Shown here piece after piece: positions 1-8,029 of a stretch of DNA of 64,000 nucleotides. The stretch's first letter is position 1. Each line of letters starts with the position of its first letter. The notes beneath the pieces are model-generated. The model saw only the letters and a list, made by a program, of their open reading frames with translations. It ran no database searches and had not been told where the DNA came from. A program made the translations under genes and the position numbers. Source of the DNA: JAFDCJ01 sp964527835. Lineage in GTDB: Bacteria > Desulfobacterota > Desulfobacteria > Desulfobacterales > JAFDCJ01. Location: the NCBI GenBank assembly GCA_964527835.1, contig CAZGNV010000008.1:1-64000 (forward strand), written 5' to 3'.

Positions 1-51
1 CCCGAAAAGGTTTGCCAGCCGCTCGAAAATGATTTTTTACGAGGCCGTCTT
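1..51 (+). repeat. Short dispersed repeat, copy 1 of 11
   Basis: This copy carries both conserved blocks of the family: a CCGAAAAGG-type left block and the core GCTCGAAAATGATTTTTTACGAGG-like right block. In the core, CTCG-AAAA can pair with TTTT-CGAG. It lies directly after the stop codon of the biotin carrier gene (minus strand). It may begin before the window. Confidence 0.7.
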
Positions 52-53
52 TC

Positions 54-305
54 TTAATCCAGTTCAATTTCAATGAGCTCCTGGTTTTTCATGACCGGGT
101 CTTCGTTTTCCACCAGGATTTTTTTTACCGTCCCGGAATGCTCCGTGCGCAGCTCCGTAAATATTTTCATGGATTCAATGATGCAGACCACCTCGGAGGC
201 ATTGACCCGTTGCCCGACTTCCACCAGGGGTTTTTCTCCGGGTGCGGACGCCCTGTAAAACGTTCCCATGACCGGAGAGGTGATCGTGTATGTGTTGGAT
301 CCCAT
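54..305 (-). CDS. Short biotin carboxyl carrier protein (biotinyl/lipoyl domain)
   Basis: This 83-residue protein is a single biotinyl domain without the N-terminal extension of classical AccB (about 150 residues). The biotinylation motif is ESMKI, with the acceptor lysine at about residue 47. It would carry carboxybiotin between a biotin carboxylase and a carboxyltransferase in the cytoplasm. The ATG at 305 follows an AAAGGG ribosome site. The gene is divergent from the GntR gene, and the two share an intergenic region with a strong operator palindrome. The PxpB/PxpC proteins encoded nearby belong to families also annotated as biotin-dependent carboxyltransferases, so this carrier may serve them (inference). 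Its biotin carboxylase partner is not in the window and may lie just before it. Confidence 0.85.
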   Translation of the reverse strand: MGSNTYTITSPVMGTFYRASAPGEKPLVEVGQRVNASEVVCIIESMKIFTELRTEHSGTVKKILVENEDPVMKNQELIEIELD

Positions 306-351
306 GGTTTTGCCCTTTCACCGCTTTTTTAATCATTTTGTGGTAATCTTT

Positions 352-393
352 AGGGTTGATGGCGCTCGAAAATGACTTTTTACGCGGCCGTCA
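352..393 (+). repeat. Short dispersed repeat, copy 2 of 11
   Basis: It has the block GGTTGATGGCGCTCGAAAATG followed by ACTTTTTACGCGGCCGTC. The left GAAAAGG block is missing or degraded. It sits between the biotin carrier gene and the GntR operator. Confidence 0.65.
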
Positions 394-401
394 AAAATAT
401 A

Positions 402-430
402 CTTGACATATATTTCAAATATATGTCAAG
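402..430. promoter_or_regulatory. 29-bp perfect palindrome, probable GntR operator
   Basis: CTTGACATATATTT, a single C, then the exact reverse complement AAATATATGTCAAG. It contains a TTGACA hexamer on each strand and ends 9 bases before the likely regulator start at 439. Its position between two divergent genes suggests that the GntR protein binds here and controls itself and the biotin carrier gene. No convincing -10 hexamer was found at standard spacing. Confidence 0.75.
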
Positions 431-438
431 TGAATTGT

Positions 439-1131
439 ATGATGAGCAGCACCGCCCTTAAAACCAGTGCCCGGCAGCCGCTGGCCATGGCGGCCTACGA
501 TGAGATTTTCCGAAAGATTATTTCCATCGAATACCAGCCCGGTCAGCGGTTGGAGGAGGGCCAGCTGGTGGAGCAGCTGGGAATCGGGCGCACTCCGATC
601 CGGGAAGCCCTGCTGCGGCTGGCCGGCGAAAAACTGGTTGAATCCCAGCCGGGCAGGGGCTTTATCGTCCGCCCGATCACCCTGCAAAATACCAAGGCGG
701 CCTTCGAAGCCATGAAAATCCTGGAACTGGGGGTGGCCGAACTGGCCGTGCGCCAGGACCCGACCCCTTTTTTGCCGCCAATGACGGCTGCCAATGAGCA
801 GGTCCAGGCGGCTATCGGGTCAATGGATGTCCTTGGCCTGGTGGAGGCCAATCATGTGTTTCACATGCAGTTTGCCCAGTGCTCATACAACGAATACCTG
901 ATCCGGGAGGTGGGAGAGGTCAGAAGCGAAGCCAAGCGGCTGGCCTACTTGTCCTACGCCAATGAAATCGATCCGGACCGTTCCCTGAAGGTGCACTACC
1001 GGTCGGTCATCAAGGAACACGACGTGATCATCGAGTGCCTGAAGCAAAGAAATGAAGCCCTGCTCAAAGAGACGATCGTCGAACACATCCGGGCGTTTCA
1101 GCAGCGAATCATTCTTTACATGACGTCCTGA
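439..1131 (+). CDS. GntR/FadR-family transcriptional regulator (FCD domain)
   Basis: The N-terminal winged helix-turn-helix (about residues 10-75) contains the family signature GIGRTPIREALLRLAGEKL and an SQPGRGFIV wing. An all-helical ligand-binding FCD domain follows (about 90-220). The protein is about 230 residues, normal for the family. The frame stays open back to a TTG at 403, but that codon lies inside the operator palindrome, so the ATG at 439 or 442 is the likely start. FCD regulators typically sense a carboxylic acid. Its place ahead of the TRAP and pxp genes suggests that it senses their substrate (inference). Confidence 0.88.
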   Translation: MMSSTALKTSARQPLAMAAYDEIFRKIISIEYQPGQRLEEGQLVEQLGIGRTPIREALLRLAGEKLVESQPGRGFIVRPITLQNTKAAFEAMKILELGVAELAVRQDPTPFLPPMTAANEQVQAAIGSMDVLGLVEANHVFHMQFAQCSYNEYLIREVGEVRSEAKRLAYLSYANEIDPDRSLKVHYRSVIKEHDVIIECLKQRNEALLKETIVEHIRAFQQRIILYMTS

Positions 1132-1176
1132 TATTTGTATTAAGATCGCGGGGGGCAACCTTTCACAGCTCTTTTT

Positions 1177-1225
1177 CCGAAAAGGCTTGAAACCGCTCGA
1201 AAATGACTTTTTGCGAGGCCGTCAA
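1177..1225 (+). repeat. Short dispersed repeat, copy 3 of 11
   Basis: A full copy with CCGAAAAGGCTTG on the left and CGCTCGAAAATGACTTTTT-GCGAGG-CCGTCAA on the right. It lies between the GntR gene and dctP. Translation through it makes a false N-terminal extension of DctP. Confidence 0.75.
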
Positions 1226-1265
1226 CCATTGTTGTGATCACCTATTCACCAGAAAGGAGGAAATG

Positions 1266-2255
1266 ATGAAAAAGGCAATCATTTTACTGGTCAGCGTAAT
1301 TTTCGTACTGGGCGCGGTGTCCGGCGCAGTGGCAGCCACCAAGTGGGATATGCACCTGAACTATCCCGCCGGCAACTTTCACTCCAAGGGCGCGCAACGT
1401 TTTGCCGATAAGGTCAAAGCGGCCACCAACGGCCAGCTTAACATCGTCCTGCACCCCGGTTCCGCCCTGGGATTCAAGGGCCCGGAGCTGCTGCGGGCGG
1501 TGGCTGAAGGCCAGCTTTCCATTGCCGAAGTCCCCACCGGCATGGTGGAGGGAGACGCCCCGACACTGGCGCTCACCGCCCAGCCGTTCATCTCCACCAA
1601 CGCCTTTGAACAGCGGCTGCTCTATCAGCTTTCCAAGCCGACCTATGCCAAGATCCTGAAAAAATTCAACCAGTTTACGCTATACTCCTCCGTGTGGCCC
1701 TTTTCCGGCATTTACACCCAGCGGCCCATTAAGTCGGTGGCGGATCTCAAGGGGTTGAAGATGCGGGTTTATGACGGCACGGGTCTGGCCTTTGGCAAGG
1801 CCACCGGCATTGCGGCCCGCAAGATGCCCTTTAGCGAGGTCTACCCGGCGATGAAGGCCGGTCTGCTGGACTCCATGTACACCTCTTCCGTATCCGGCGT
1901 GGATGCCAAGGCCTGGGAGGTTCTCAAATATTTTACCCCCATCAACATCGTCGGTCCGGTGAACATGGTCAACGTCAATCTCGATGCCTGGAACAAGCTT
2001 CCCAAGAACATCCAGGAAACGGTGCTGGAGATTGCCGCCCAGATGGAAGATGAGATGTGGAACCTGGCCGGTGACATGGACCGCAAAAGTCGGGCGATCC
2101 TGGTCAAAAACGGCATGATCATCAATCCGGTGGATAAGAAATTTCGCGCCGAATTGAATGCCATCGGTGAAAAGCTGCGCGCCGAGTGGGCCAAAAAAGC
2201 GGGCGCTGACGCTCAGAAAATCCTGCAGGAATACTACCGGATCACCGGCCGTTAG
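1266..2255 (+). CDS. dctP: TRAP transporter periplasmic solute-binding protein (DctP family)
   Basis: The protein is 329 residues with a Sec signal peptide: KK, a hydrophobic stretch, then cleavage near AVA-AT at about residue 24. The DctP signature VADLKGLKMRVYDGTG contains the conserved arginine that binds the substrate carboxylate, and GLLDSMYTS follows. It captures an organic acid in the periplasm and delivers it to DctQM. AAGGAGG at 1254-1260 favours the second of two adjacent ATGs (1266, five bases away). DctP proteins that bind pyroglutamate are known from Bordetella. With pxpABC downstream, 5-oxoproline is a reasonable guess for the ligand here, but it is not proven by the sequence. 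Confidence 0.92.
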   Translation: MKKAIILLVSVIFVLGAVSGAVAATKWDMHLNYPAGNFHSKGAQRFADKVKAATNGQLNIVLHPGSALGFKGPELLRAVAEGQLSIAEVPTGMVEGDAPTLALTAQPFISTNAFEQRLLYQLSKPTYAKILKKFNQFTLYSSVWPFSGIYTQRPIKSVADLKGLKMRVYDGTGLAFGKATGIAARKMPFSEVYPAMKAGLLDSMYTSSVSGVDAKAWEVLKYFTPINIVGPVNMVNVNLDAWNKLPKNIQETVLEIAAQMEDEMWNLAGDMDRKSRAILVKNGMIINPVDKKFRAELNAIGEKLRAEWAKKAGADAQKILQEYYRITGR

Positions 2256-2390
2256 GGCGATCCCCGGACGGAATGCCAATGAGCGGGTGCCGGGATAACG
2301 ATTTGCCGGACTCGCTCATTGTGCTTTCGTCAACCGGCAAGAAGGACCGCATGACAGCCGGTTCTTCGAGCGCCGGGCGGTTGATTTTTG

Positions 2391-2440
2391 CGAAAAGGGT
2401 TGATGTCGCTCGAAAACGACTTTTTACGGGACCCCTCATC
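2391..2440 (+). repeat. Short dispersed repeat, copy 4 of 11
   Basis: CGAAAAGGGTTGATGTCGC then CTCGAAAACGACTTTTTACG. It lies 20 bases upstream of the dctQ start and would be read as a false leader of DctQ if an earlier start were used. Confidence 0.75.
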
Positions 2441-2459
2441 CCTTGCGGTGATAATAAAA

Positions 2460-2963
2460 ATGGATACTTTTGTGCGCATGGTCGCCAAAATGAGCGATTG
2501 GCTGGCCGGCATCTCAGGCGTGATGCTGGGGCTGATGACCGTCTTGATCCTGGTTGAAATCTTTTTATGGAACATCTTCCAAAAGACAACCCTGATCGCT
2601 GATGAATATTGCGCCTACGGCCTGGCGGCAATTATCTTTCTGGGGGCCGGCTACTGCCTCAAGGAAAAGGGGCATATCCGGATTACCCTGGTGCTGGGCT
2701 TTCTGCCGAAAAAGCTCTCCCGGGTGATCACGTTTCTGGCCACCGGGGTGACAACCGCCTTTATGGGTTATCTGTGGTGGTATCTTTTCAAGATGGTGCG
2801 CTCTGCGGTGCGTTATCATTCCACATCGGGCACCCTGACCAACACGCCCCTGTGGGTTCCCCAGACGATCATGCTCATTGGAGCGGCCTGCTTTTTTCTG
2901 CAGCTGGCCGCCATGACCATCCGGACCTATCAGGCCATCGGAACCGGAGAGGAAGTGATTTGA
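2460..2963 (+). CDS. dctQ: TRAP transporter small membrane subunit (DctQ)
   Basis: A 167-residue membrane protein with four hydrophobic segments, as expected for the DctQ fold. It pairs with DctM in the inner membrane and contacts the loaded binding protein. The ATG at 2460 is chosen because upstream in-frame starts lie inside the dispersed repeat. The stop overlaps the dctM start (TGATG), indicating translational coupling. The ribosome site is weak. Confidence 0.88.
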   Translation: MDTFVRMVAKMSDWLAGISGVMLGLMTVLILVEIFLWNIFQKTTLIADEYCAYGLAAIIFLGAGYCLKEKGHIRITLVLGFLPKKLSRVITFLATGVTTAFMGYLWWYLFKMVRSAVRYHSTSGTLTNTPLWVPQTIMLIGAACFFLQLAAMTIRTYQAIGTGEEVI

Positions 2964-4270
2964 TGGAAGCCAACCTGACCATGGCCCTGGTGGTGTTCGG
3001 GATCCTGTTTCTGACCCTGGCAGCCGGCATCTGGGTGGGGTTTTCCCTTTTCATTGTCGGTTTCGTGGGCATGCTGTTGTACAGTTCCCTGCCGGCCGGC
3101 AACAACATGGCCTCCTCGCTGTGGTCGACGGTGGAAAAGTGGGAATATGTCGCCCTGCCGCTGTTTATCCTCATGGGTGAAATCCTGTACCGCTCCGGCA
3201 TTTCCGAAAAGCTTTTCAAGTCTCTGGTGCCCTGGCTCTATCGGCTCCCCGGCGGGCTGCTGCTGATGAACATCGTTTCCTGCACGCTGTTTGCCGCTGT
3301 GTCTGGTTCCAGCGCCGCCACCACGGCCACCGTCGGCCGGATTACGCTGGCCGAGTTTGACAAGCTGGGCTATGACCGGCGCCTGGCCATGGGGTCGCTG
3401 GCCGGGGCCGGCACCCTGGGATTTCTGATTCCACCGTCGCTGATCATGATCGTTTACGCCATCCTGGCCGAAGTGTCCATCGGCAAGATGTTCATGGCCG
3501 GCATTCTGCCGGGGCTGCTGCTGGCCGGCATTTACTCGAGCTATATCATTTACCGGGGGCTGCGCAATCCGGACATTGCGCCCCGGATGCAGGAAAGCTA
3601 CAGCTGGCGGGAGCGGATGATGGGCCTCAAGGACCTGGCCCCGACGCTGCTGCTGATACTCATGGTCCTGGGAAGCATCTACGGCGGGGTGGCCACTCCC
3701 ACCGAGGCCGCCGCCCTGGGGGTCCTGGGGTCCACCGTCTTTGCGTATCTGAACCGGCGCATGAATTCAAAAATCATGTTTGAGTGCCTGGTGGGGGCGG
3801 TCAAGACCAACGCCATGATCATGATCATCGTGGTGGGGGCCGGGTTTTTATCCCGGGTGATGGGGTTTTTGGGCATCCCGATGGCAATTACCCGGGCCAT
3901 CACCGAGATGGGTCTTTCCCCTTACATGCTCATGATCCTGCTGGGCGGTTTTTACATTATCCTGGGGTGTCTGCTGGACGGTTTTTCCATCGTCGTGATG
4001 ACCCTGCCCATTGCCCTGCCCATGGTCACGGCAGCCGGGTTCGATCCCATCTGGTTCGGGATTTACCTGATTCTGATGGTCGAAGTCAGCCAGATCACGC
4101 CGCCGGTCGGCTTTAACCTTTTCGTGATCCAGGGGTTGACCGAAGAGCCGATTGTGCAGATCGCCAAGTATGCACTGCCCTTTTTCTTCCTGATGCTGCT
4201 GACAACGGCCATTCTCACCCTTTTTCCGGAAATTGCGCTTTATTTGCCCCGGTTGATGACGGCCAAATAG
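2963..4270 (+). CDS. dctM: TRAP transporter large permease subunit (DctM)
   Basis: A 435-residue polytopic protein of the DctM/IT superfamily. Typical segments are visible: SGSSAATTATVGRITL (substrate and sodium-site loop), GTLGFLIPPSLIMIVYA, GGVATPTEAAALG and EVSQITPPVGFNLFVIQG. It carries out sodium-driven uptake of the acid delivered by DctP. The start overlaps the dctQ stop. The open frame extends far upstream, but that part is out of frame with DctQ coding and is not real. Confidence 0.95.
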   Translation: MEANLTMALVVFGILFLTLAAGIWVGFSLFIVGFVGMLLYSSLPAGNNMASSLWSTVEKWEYVALPLFILMGEILYRSGISEKLFKSLVPWLYRLPGGLLLMNIVSCTLFAAVSGSSAATTATVGRITLAEFDKLGYDRRLAMGSLAGAGTLGFLIPPSLIMIVYAILAEVSIGKMFMAGILPGLLLAGIYSSYIIYRGLRNPDIAPRMQESYSWRERMMGLKDLAPTLLLILMVLGSIYGGVATPTEAAALGVLGSTVFAYLNRRMNSKIMFECLVGAVKTNAMIMIIVVGAGFLSRVMGFLGIPMAITRAITEMGLSPYMLMILLGGFYIILGCLLDGFSIVVMTLPIALPMVTAAGFDPIWFGIYLILMVEVSQITPPVGFNLFVIQGLTEEPIVQIAKYALPFFFLMLLTTAILTLFPEIALYLPRLMTAK

Positions 4271-4302
4271 CCCCAATATTTTGATTTGAAAGGAGGCCTG
4301 CG

Positions 4303-5079
4303 GTGAACAAGATCGATCTCAACTGTGACATGGGCGAAAGTTTCGGCGCTTACAACCTGGGGATGGATCAGGAGGTGATCCAGTACATCACCTCGGCCAA
4401 CATTGCCTGCGGATGGCATGCCGGCGACCCCAACGTGATGGACCGGACTGTCAAAATGGCGGTTGCCAAGGGCGTCGGCGTGGGGGCCCATCCCGGATAT
4501 CCCGACCTGCTCGGTTTCGGTCGCCGCAACATGGACTGCACGTCTGAAGAAATCCGCAACTATCTCATATTTCAGATCGGCGCGCTGCAGGCGTTTTGCC
4601 GAAGCCACGGCACGAAACTGCAGCATGTCAAGCCCCATGGCGCCCTCTACCTGACGGCGGTTGAAAACGAAAAAGTCGCCCGGGCGGTTGCCGAGGCCAT
4701 CGTCCGGGTGAACCCGCAGCTGATCTATGTGGCCCTGGCCGGCGCCAAAGGCAGCCTCATGCAGCGCATTGGCCGGGAAATCGGACTCAAGGTGGTCTAC
4801 GAAGCGTTTCCGGATCGTGCTTACACCCCTGAGGGGACGCTGGTATCGCGCCGGCTGCCCGGAGCCGTTATCAAGGATCCCGGGGAAGTTTCCCAAAGGG
4901 CACTGAAAATGGCCACAGAGGGCATCGTCATCGCGGTGGACGGAACCGAGGTTGCCCTTGAAGCTCAGACCCTGTGTGTTCACGGGGATACCCCTTCGGC
5001 GGTGGACCTGGTCCGGGGCATCCGCAGCAAACTGGAAGCAAACGGTGTGACGGTCGCCCCCATGGGGTTAATCGATTGA
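4303..5079 (+). CDS. pxpA: 5-oxoprolinase subunit A (LamB/YcsF family)
   Basis: A 258-residue protein of normal length. Family motifs are LNCDMGESFG at the N-terminus, the metal-site-like GAHPGYPDLLGFGRR, and HVKPHGALY. PxpA works with PxpB and PxpC in ATP-dependent opening of 5-oxo-L-proline to glutamate. Translation starts at a GTG at 4303, preceded by AGGAGG at 4291-4296. It lies 32 bases after dctM, so uptake and catabolism are likely co-transcribed. Confidence 0.93.
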   Translation: MNKIDLNCDMGESFGAYNLGMDQEVIQYITSANIACGWHAGDPNVMDRTVKMAVAKGVGVGAHPGYPDLLGFGRRNMDCTSEEIRNYLIFQIGALQAFCRSHGTKLQHVKPHGALYLTAVENEKVARAVAEAIVRVNPQLIYVALAGAKGSLMQRIGREIGLKVVYEAFPDRAYTPEGTLVSRRLPGAVIKDPGEVSQRALKMATEGIVIAVDGTEVALEAQTLCVHGDTPSAVDLVRGIRSKLEANGVTVAPMGLID

Positions 5080-5085
5080 GATTGA

Positions 5086-5134
5086 TGAACACGCAAACAT
5101 TCGAATTTTCTCGCTCAGGCAAACCTTTTCGGGG
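5086..5134 (-). repeat. Short dispersed repeat, copy 5 of 11
   Basis: An inverted copy. Read on the minus strand it gives CCCGAAAAGGTTTGCCTGAG then CGAGAAAATTCGAATGTTTGCG. It occupies most of the pxpA-pxpB gap. Confidence 0.7.
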
Positions 5135-5152
5135 GACTTTCCAACTGCTATT

Positions 5153-5875
5153 ATGAACGCCGGAGCCATGAAAACCGGTTTGTTTAAAAACGCCCGCTTT
5201 CGCCTTGCAGGGGATCGCGGACTGCTGGTGGAGTACGGCGAGGGAATCGACCCGGTGATCAACAGCAAGGTCCGGTCCATGGCCGCCGTTATGGAGCAGT
5301 CTGCGCCTGAAGGCGTGCTGGAGATCATCCCGACCTATCGATCGCTGCTGCTGGTTTATGACCCGGCCGTCACCAATCCGACGCTGCTGAAGGAAGCACT
5401 GCGCCGACTGGAGCAGCGGCTGGGAGAAATCAGGATCGCCCCGCCCAAAACAGTTGAAATTCCCGTCTGCTACGGCGGCGAGTTCGGCCCGGATATCGAA
5501 TACGTGGCCCAATTCAACAACCTTAGCGTCCAGGAGGTCATCCGGCTGCATTGCGAGCCCGAATATCTGATCTACATGGTTGGCTTCACACCCGGGTTTC
5601 CTTTTCTCGGCGGCCTGCCGGAGGCGCTGCACACGCCGCGGCTGGAAACGCCGCGGACCCTTGTCCCCGAAGGATCGGTGGGCATTGCCAACGCCCAGAC
5701 CGGCATCTACCCGGTGGCCAGCCCGGGGGGCTGGCGGTTGATCGGCCGGACTCCCAAAAAACTGTTCGCCCCGCAGCGCGCCAATCCTTTTTTCTACCAG
5801 GCCGGCGACCGCATCAAATTTTTCCCCATTTCCGCAAAGGAGTTTGCCCGCCTGGCAAAAGAGGAAGAAAGATAA
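5153..5875 (+). CDS. pxpB: 5-oxoprolinase subunit B (KipI family)
   Basis: A 240-residue protein with the strong KipI/allophanate-hydrolase-1 signature GFTPGFPFLGGLPE, then TPRTLVPEGSVGIA and TGIYPVASPGGWRLIGRTP. It forms the PxpBC pair needed for 5-oxoproline cleavage. The family is also annotated as a biotin-dependent carboxyltransferase subunit. ATGs at 5153 and 5168 are both possible because no strong ribosome site is visible. The stop codon overlaps the pxpC start by one base. Confidence 0.93.
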   Translation: MNAGAMKTGLFKNARFRLAGDRGLLVEYGEGIDPVINSKVRSMAAVMEQSAPEGVLEIIPTYRSLLLVYDPAVTNPTLLKEALRRLEQRLGEIRIAPPKTVEIPVCYGGEFGPDIEYVAQFNNLSVQEVIRLHCEPEYLIYMVGFTPGFPFLGGLPEALHTPRLETPRTLVPEGSVGIANAQTGIYPVASPGGWRLIGRTPKKLFAPQRANPFFYQAGDRIKFFPISAKEFARLAKEEER

Positions 5876-6819
5876 TGGATGTCTTTTCAGTATCGAGCCC
5901 GGGGGCCTACACAACGGTCCAGGACAAGGGGCGCTTCGGCTACCAGAAAGTGGGTGTTCCGGTTTCCGGTGCCCTCGATTTGTTTGCCTTCCGGGTTGCC
6001 AACATGCTGGTCGGCAACCCGGACAACCGGGCGGTGCTGGAAATCACCATCATGGGACCCCAGCTTGAAGTTCTGGCCGAGGTCGACATTGCGCTGACCG
6101 GTGCCGATATGGGAATGTCCCTGAATGGTCAGCCGGCGCAGCAGTGGGCGTCTTTAAGGGTCCGGCCCGGGGATATCATCAGCATCCACCAGGTGAAAGC
6201 CGGCTGCCGCGCTTATCTGGCCGTCAGCGGCGGGATCGAAGTCCCGGCGGTGATGGGCAGCCGTTCAACCTATGCGGGAGGCAGGCTGGGCGGTTTTCGC
6301 GGACGCCCCTTGCAAGCAGGCGATGTCATTCAAAGTGGAGAAGCCGGACTCCTGACCCGTCCGCGGCGCATGCCGCCTGACAGCATACCGCCATATCCCT
6401 CCAATATTGTGGTGCGGGCGCTTCCCGGGCCCCAGGATGATTTTTTCACCGACGGTCTGGAAACCCTTTTCCAGTCGGAGTTTATGGTCAGCGCAAAGGC
6501 CGACCGCATGGGCTACCGGCTCCAGGGACCCAGAATCAAACTGCGTCCGGGGGTGCCCAAAAGCATCATTTCCGAGCCCAGCATGCCGGGCGGCATCCAG
6601 ATTCCGGCCGATGAGCAGCCGATAATTTTGCTGGTCGAACAAACCGTTGGCGGGTACACCAAGATTGCAACCGTCATCTCGACGGACCTCCCGAGGGTTG
6701 CCCAGGCCACCCCCGGCGACACCATCCGCTTCGAGAGGGTGACCCTCGAAAAAGCGCATGCCCTGTACCTGGAGCAGCAAGCGTTTTTGCAAAATTTAGC
6801 AGAAAGATTGTCGCAGTGA
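5875..6819 (+). CDS. pxpC: 5-oxoprolinase subunit C (KipA family)
   Basis: A 314-residue protein with the KipA/allophanate-hydrolase-2 motifs TTVQDKGRFGYQKVGVPVSGALD and SEPSMPGGIQIPADEQPIILL. It partners PxpB. The ATG at 5875 overlaps the pxpB stop (TAATG), and its own stop overlaps the start of the next gene (GTGA), so all are translationally coupled. The open frame runs further upstream inside pxpB; that part is a shadow. Confidence 0.93.
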   Translation: MDVFSVSSPGAYTTVQDKGRFGYQKVGVPVSGALDLFAFRVANMLVGNPDNRAVLEITIMGPQLEVLAEVDIALTGADMGMSLNGQPAQQWASLRVRPGDIISIHQVKAGCRAYLAVSGGIEVPAVMGSRSTYAGGRLGGFRGRPLQAGDVIQSGEAGLLTRPRRMPPDSIPPYPSNIVVRALPGPQDDFFTDGLETLFQSEFMVSAKADRMGYRLQGPRIKLRPGVPKSIISEPSMPGGIQIPADEQPIILLVEQTVGGYTKIATVISTDLPRVAQATPGDTIRFERVTLEKAHALYLEQQAFLQNLAERLSQ

Positions 6820-7970
6820 TTTTGACGGCGCTGATTCTGGCCAGCACGGCTGCCATGTTGTCCACCCATTTGTACACCCCCAGCATGCCCCATCTGGTTG
6901 AATATTTCCATACCACGCCGGCGCTGGTCAAGCTTTCCCTGAGCCTCAATGTCCTGGCGTTTTCTGTGCTGCAGCTTGTCTACGGGCCCCTTTCGGATCG
7001 CTTCGGGCGCCGGCCCGTCATGCTGAACGGGATGGCCGGTTTCATCGTCTTCAGCCTGGCCTGTGCCTTTGCCCGTTCAATCGGGCAGCTGATCGCGGCG
7101 CGCATTCTCCAGGGGGTGGCGGGGGCGGCTGAAGCGGTTCTGGTGTATGCGATTATCCATGACCTGTTTTGTGAAACCGATCGTGTCCGGGCGCTGGCCA
7201 TCTATGCAATGGTCATTGCCCTGACACCGGCCATGGCCCCCATCGTGGGCGGGTATCTGCACGTGTGGCTGGGATGGCAGGCAAACTTTGTGCTGATCAC
7301 CCTGGCCGGGGCGCTGGCGCTGGCGCTCGTCTGGCGCCTGCTGCCGGAGTCGGCGCCTGCGGATCAAAATGGCCTGCAGCCGAGGCTGATTTTAAAAAAT
7401 TACGGCCGGCTGCTGGCAAACCGGACTTTTATGAAATACGCCCTGATGGTCGGTGCCGGCTCCGGGGTCATTATGGCCTTTGTCACGGCCGGGCCGTTTA
7501 TTCTCATTTCTGAATTTAAAGTGGCCACTGAAAATTACGGCCTGTATTTTGTCATCCCGGTGGCTTCCTTTATTGTCGCCAACATGGTCACCCGTCAACT
7601 CGCCGGGAAGATGAACATCGAAACGCTGTTGCGCCTGGGACTGGTCATTGCCGCCGTTGGCACGGTCGCAGCCGCCGGGCTGATTTTCAGCAGCGCCCAG
7701 GGACCCTTGAGCCTGTTTCTGGCTTTTGCCGTCACAACTTTCGGGCTGGGACCCGTGTTTGCCATCGCCCCCATGCAGGCGCTGGATGCCACTGACAGTC
7801 CGACCGGGGTGGCTTCCGCCATGGTCAACATGCTGCCCATGATGATGGGCGGATTGGCGTCCCTCAGTCTGAGCATCTTCCATGACGGCACCTCCCGCCC
7901 CCTGGCAATGACCGCCATCGGCTTGCTGGGCATTGCCGGCCTTGCCTACTGGCTGGCATCAGAACATTAG
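6816..7970 (+). CDS. MFS transporter, Bcr/CflA drug-resistance subfamily
   Basis: A 384-residue protein with about 12 hydrophobic segments. Motif A is GPLSDRFGRRPV, and motif C-like residues lie in ALTPAMAPIVGGYL. The opening STHLYTPSMPHL resembles Bcr/CflA exporters. A GTG start overlaps the pxpC stop, which ties it to the pxp unit. It could export a by-product or act in a second uptake route. Its substrate cannot be read from the sequence. Confidence 0.85.
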   Translation: MILTALILASTAAMLSTHLYTPSMPHLVEYFHTTPALVKLSLSLNVLAFSVLQLVYGPLSDRFGRRPVMLNGMAGFIVFSLACAFARSIGQLIAARILQGVAGAAEAVLVYAIIHDLFCETDRVRALAIYAMVIALTPAMAPIVGGYLHVWLGWQANFVLITLAGALALALVWRLLPESAPADQNGLQPRLILKNYGRLLANRTFMKYALMVGAGSGVIMAFVTAGPFILISEFKVATENYGLYFVIPVASFIVANMVTRQLAGKMNIETLLRLGLVIAAVGTVAAAGLIFSSAQGPLSLFLAFAVTTFGLGPVFAIAPMQALDATDSPTGVASAMVNMLPMMMGGLASLSLSIFHDGTSRPLAMTAIGLLGIAGLAYWLASEH

Positions 7971-7998
7971 ATTGGCCTGCTTGAGATTTCGGATAGCC

Positions 7999-8029
7999 CC
8001 ATGGTGAACCTGAACTCAGGTTGCGATGG
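7999..8029 (-). promoter_or_regulatory. Candidate bacterial SECIS hairpin after the arsS UGA
   Basis: On the mRNA strand, starting 7 bases after the in-frame UGA (8037-8039), CCAU (8029-8026) can pair with AUGG (8002-7999). Above an internal loop, AACCUGA (8022-8016) pairs perfectly with UCAGGUU (8013-8007) around a GU tip. A hairpin just downstream of UGA with a G-U in the apical loop is the form expected of a bacterial SECIS element. The element continues past the gene's final stop, UGA at 8016-8018. Confidence 0.65.

Noticed and set aside
1203..1265. N-terminal extension of DctP (and similar extensions before DctQ, the peroxidase-like protein and the lytic transglycosylase)
   Set aside because: The extensions are translations of the dispersed repeat; good ribosome sites point to the later starts.
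4928..5914. 328-codon minus-strand frame across pxpA and pxpB
   Set aside because: It covers two strongly supported genes on the other strand; no domain is visible.
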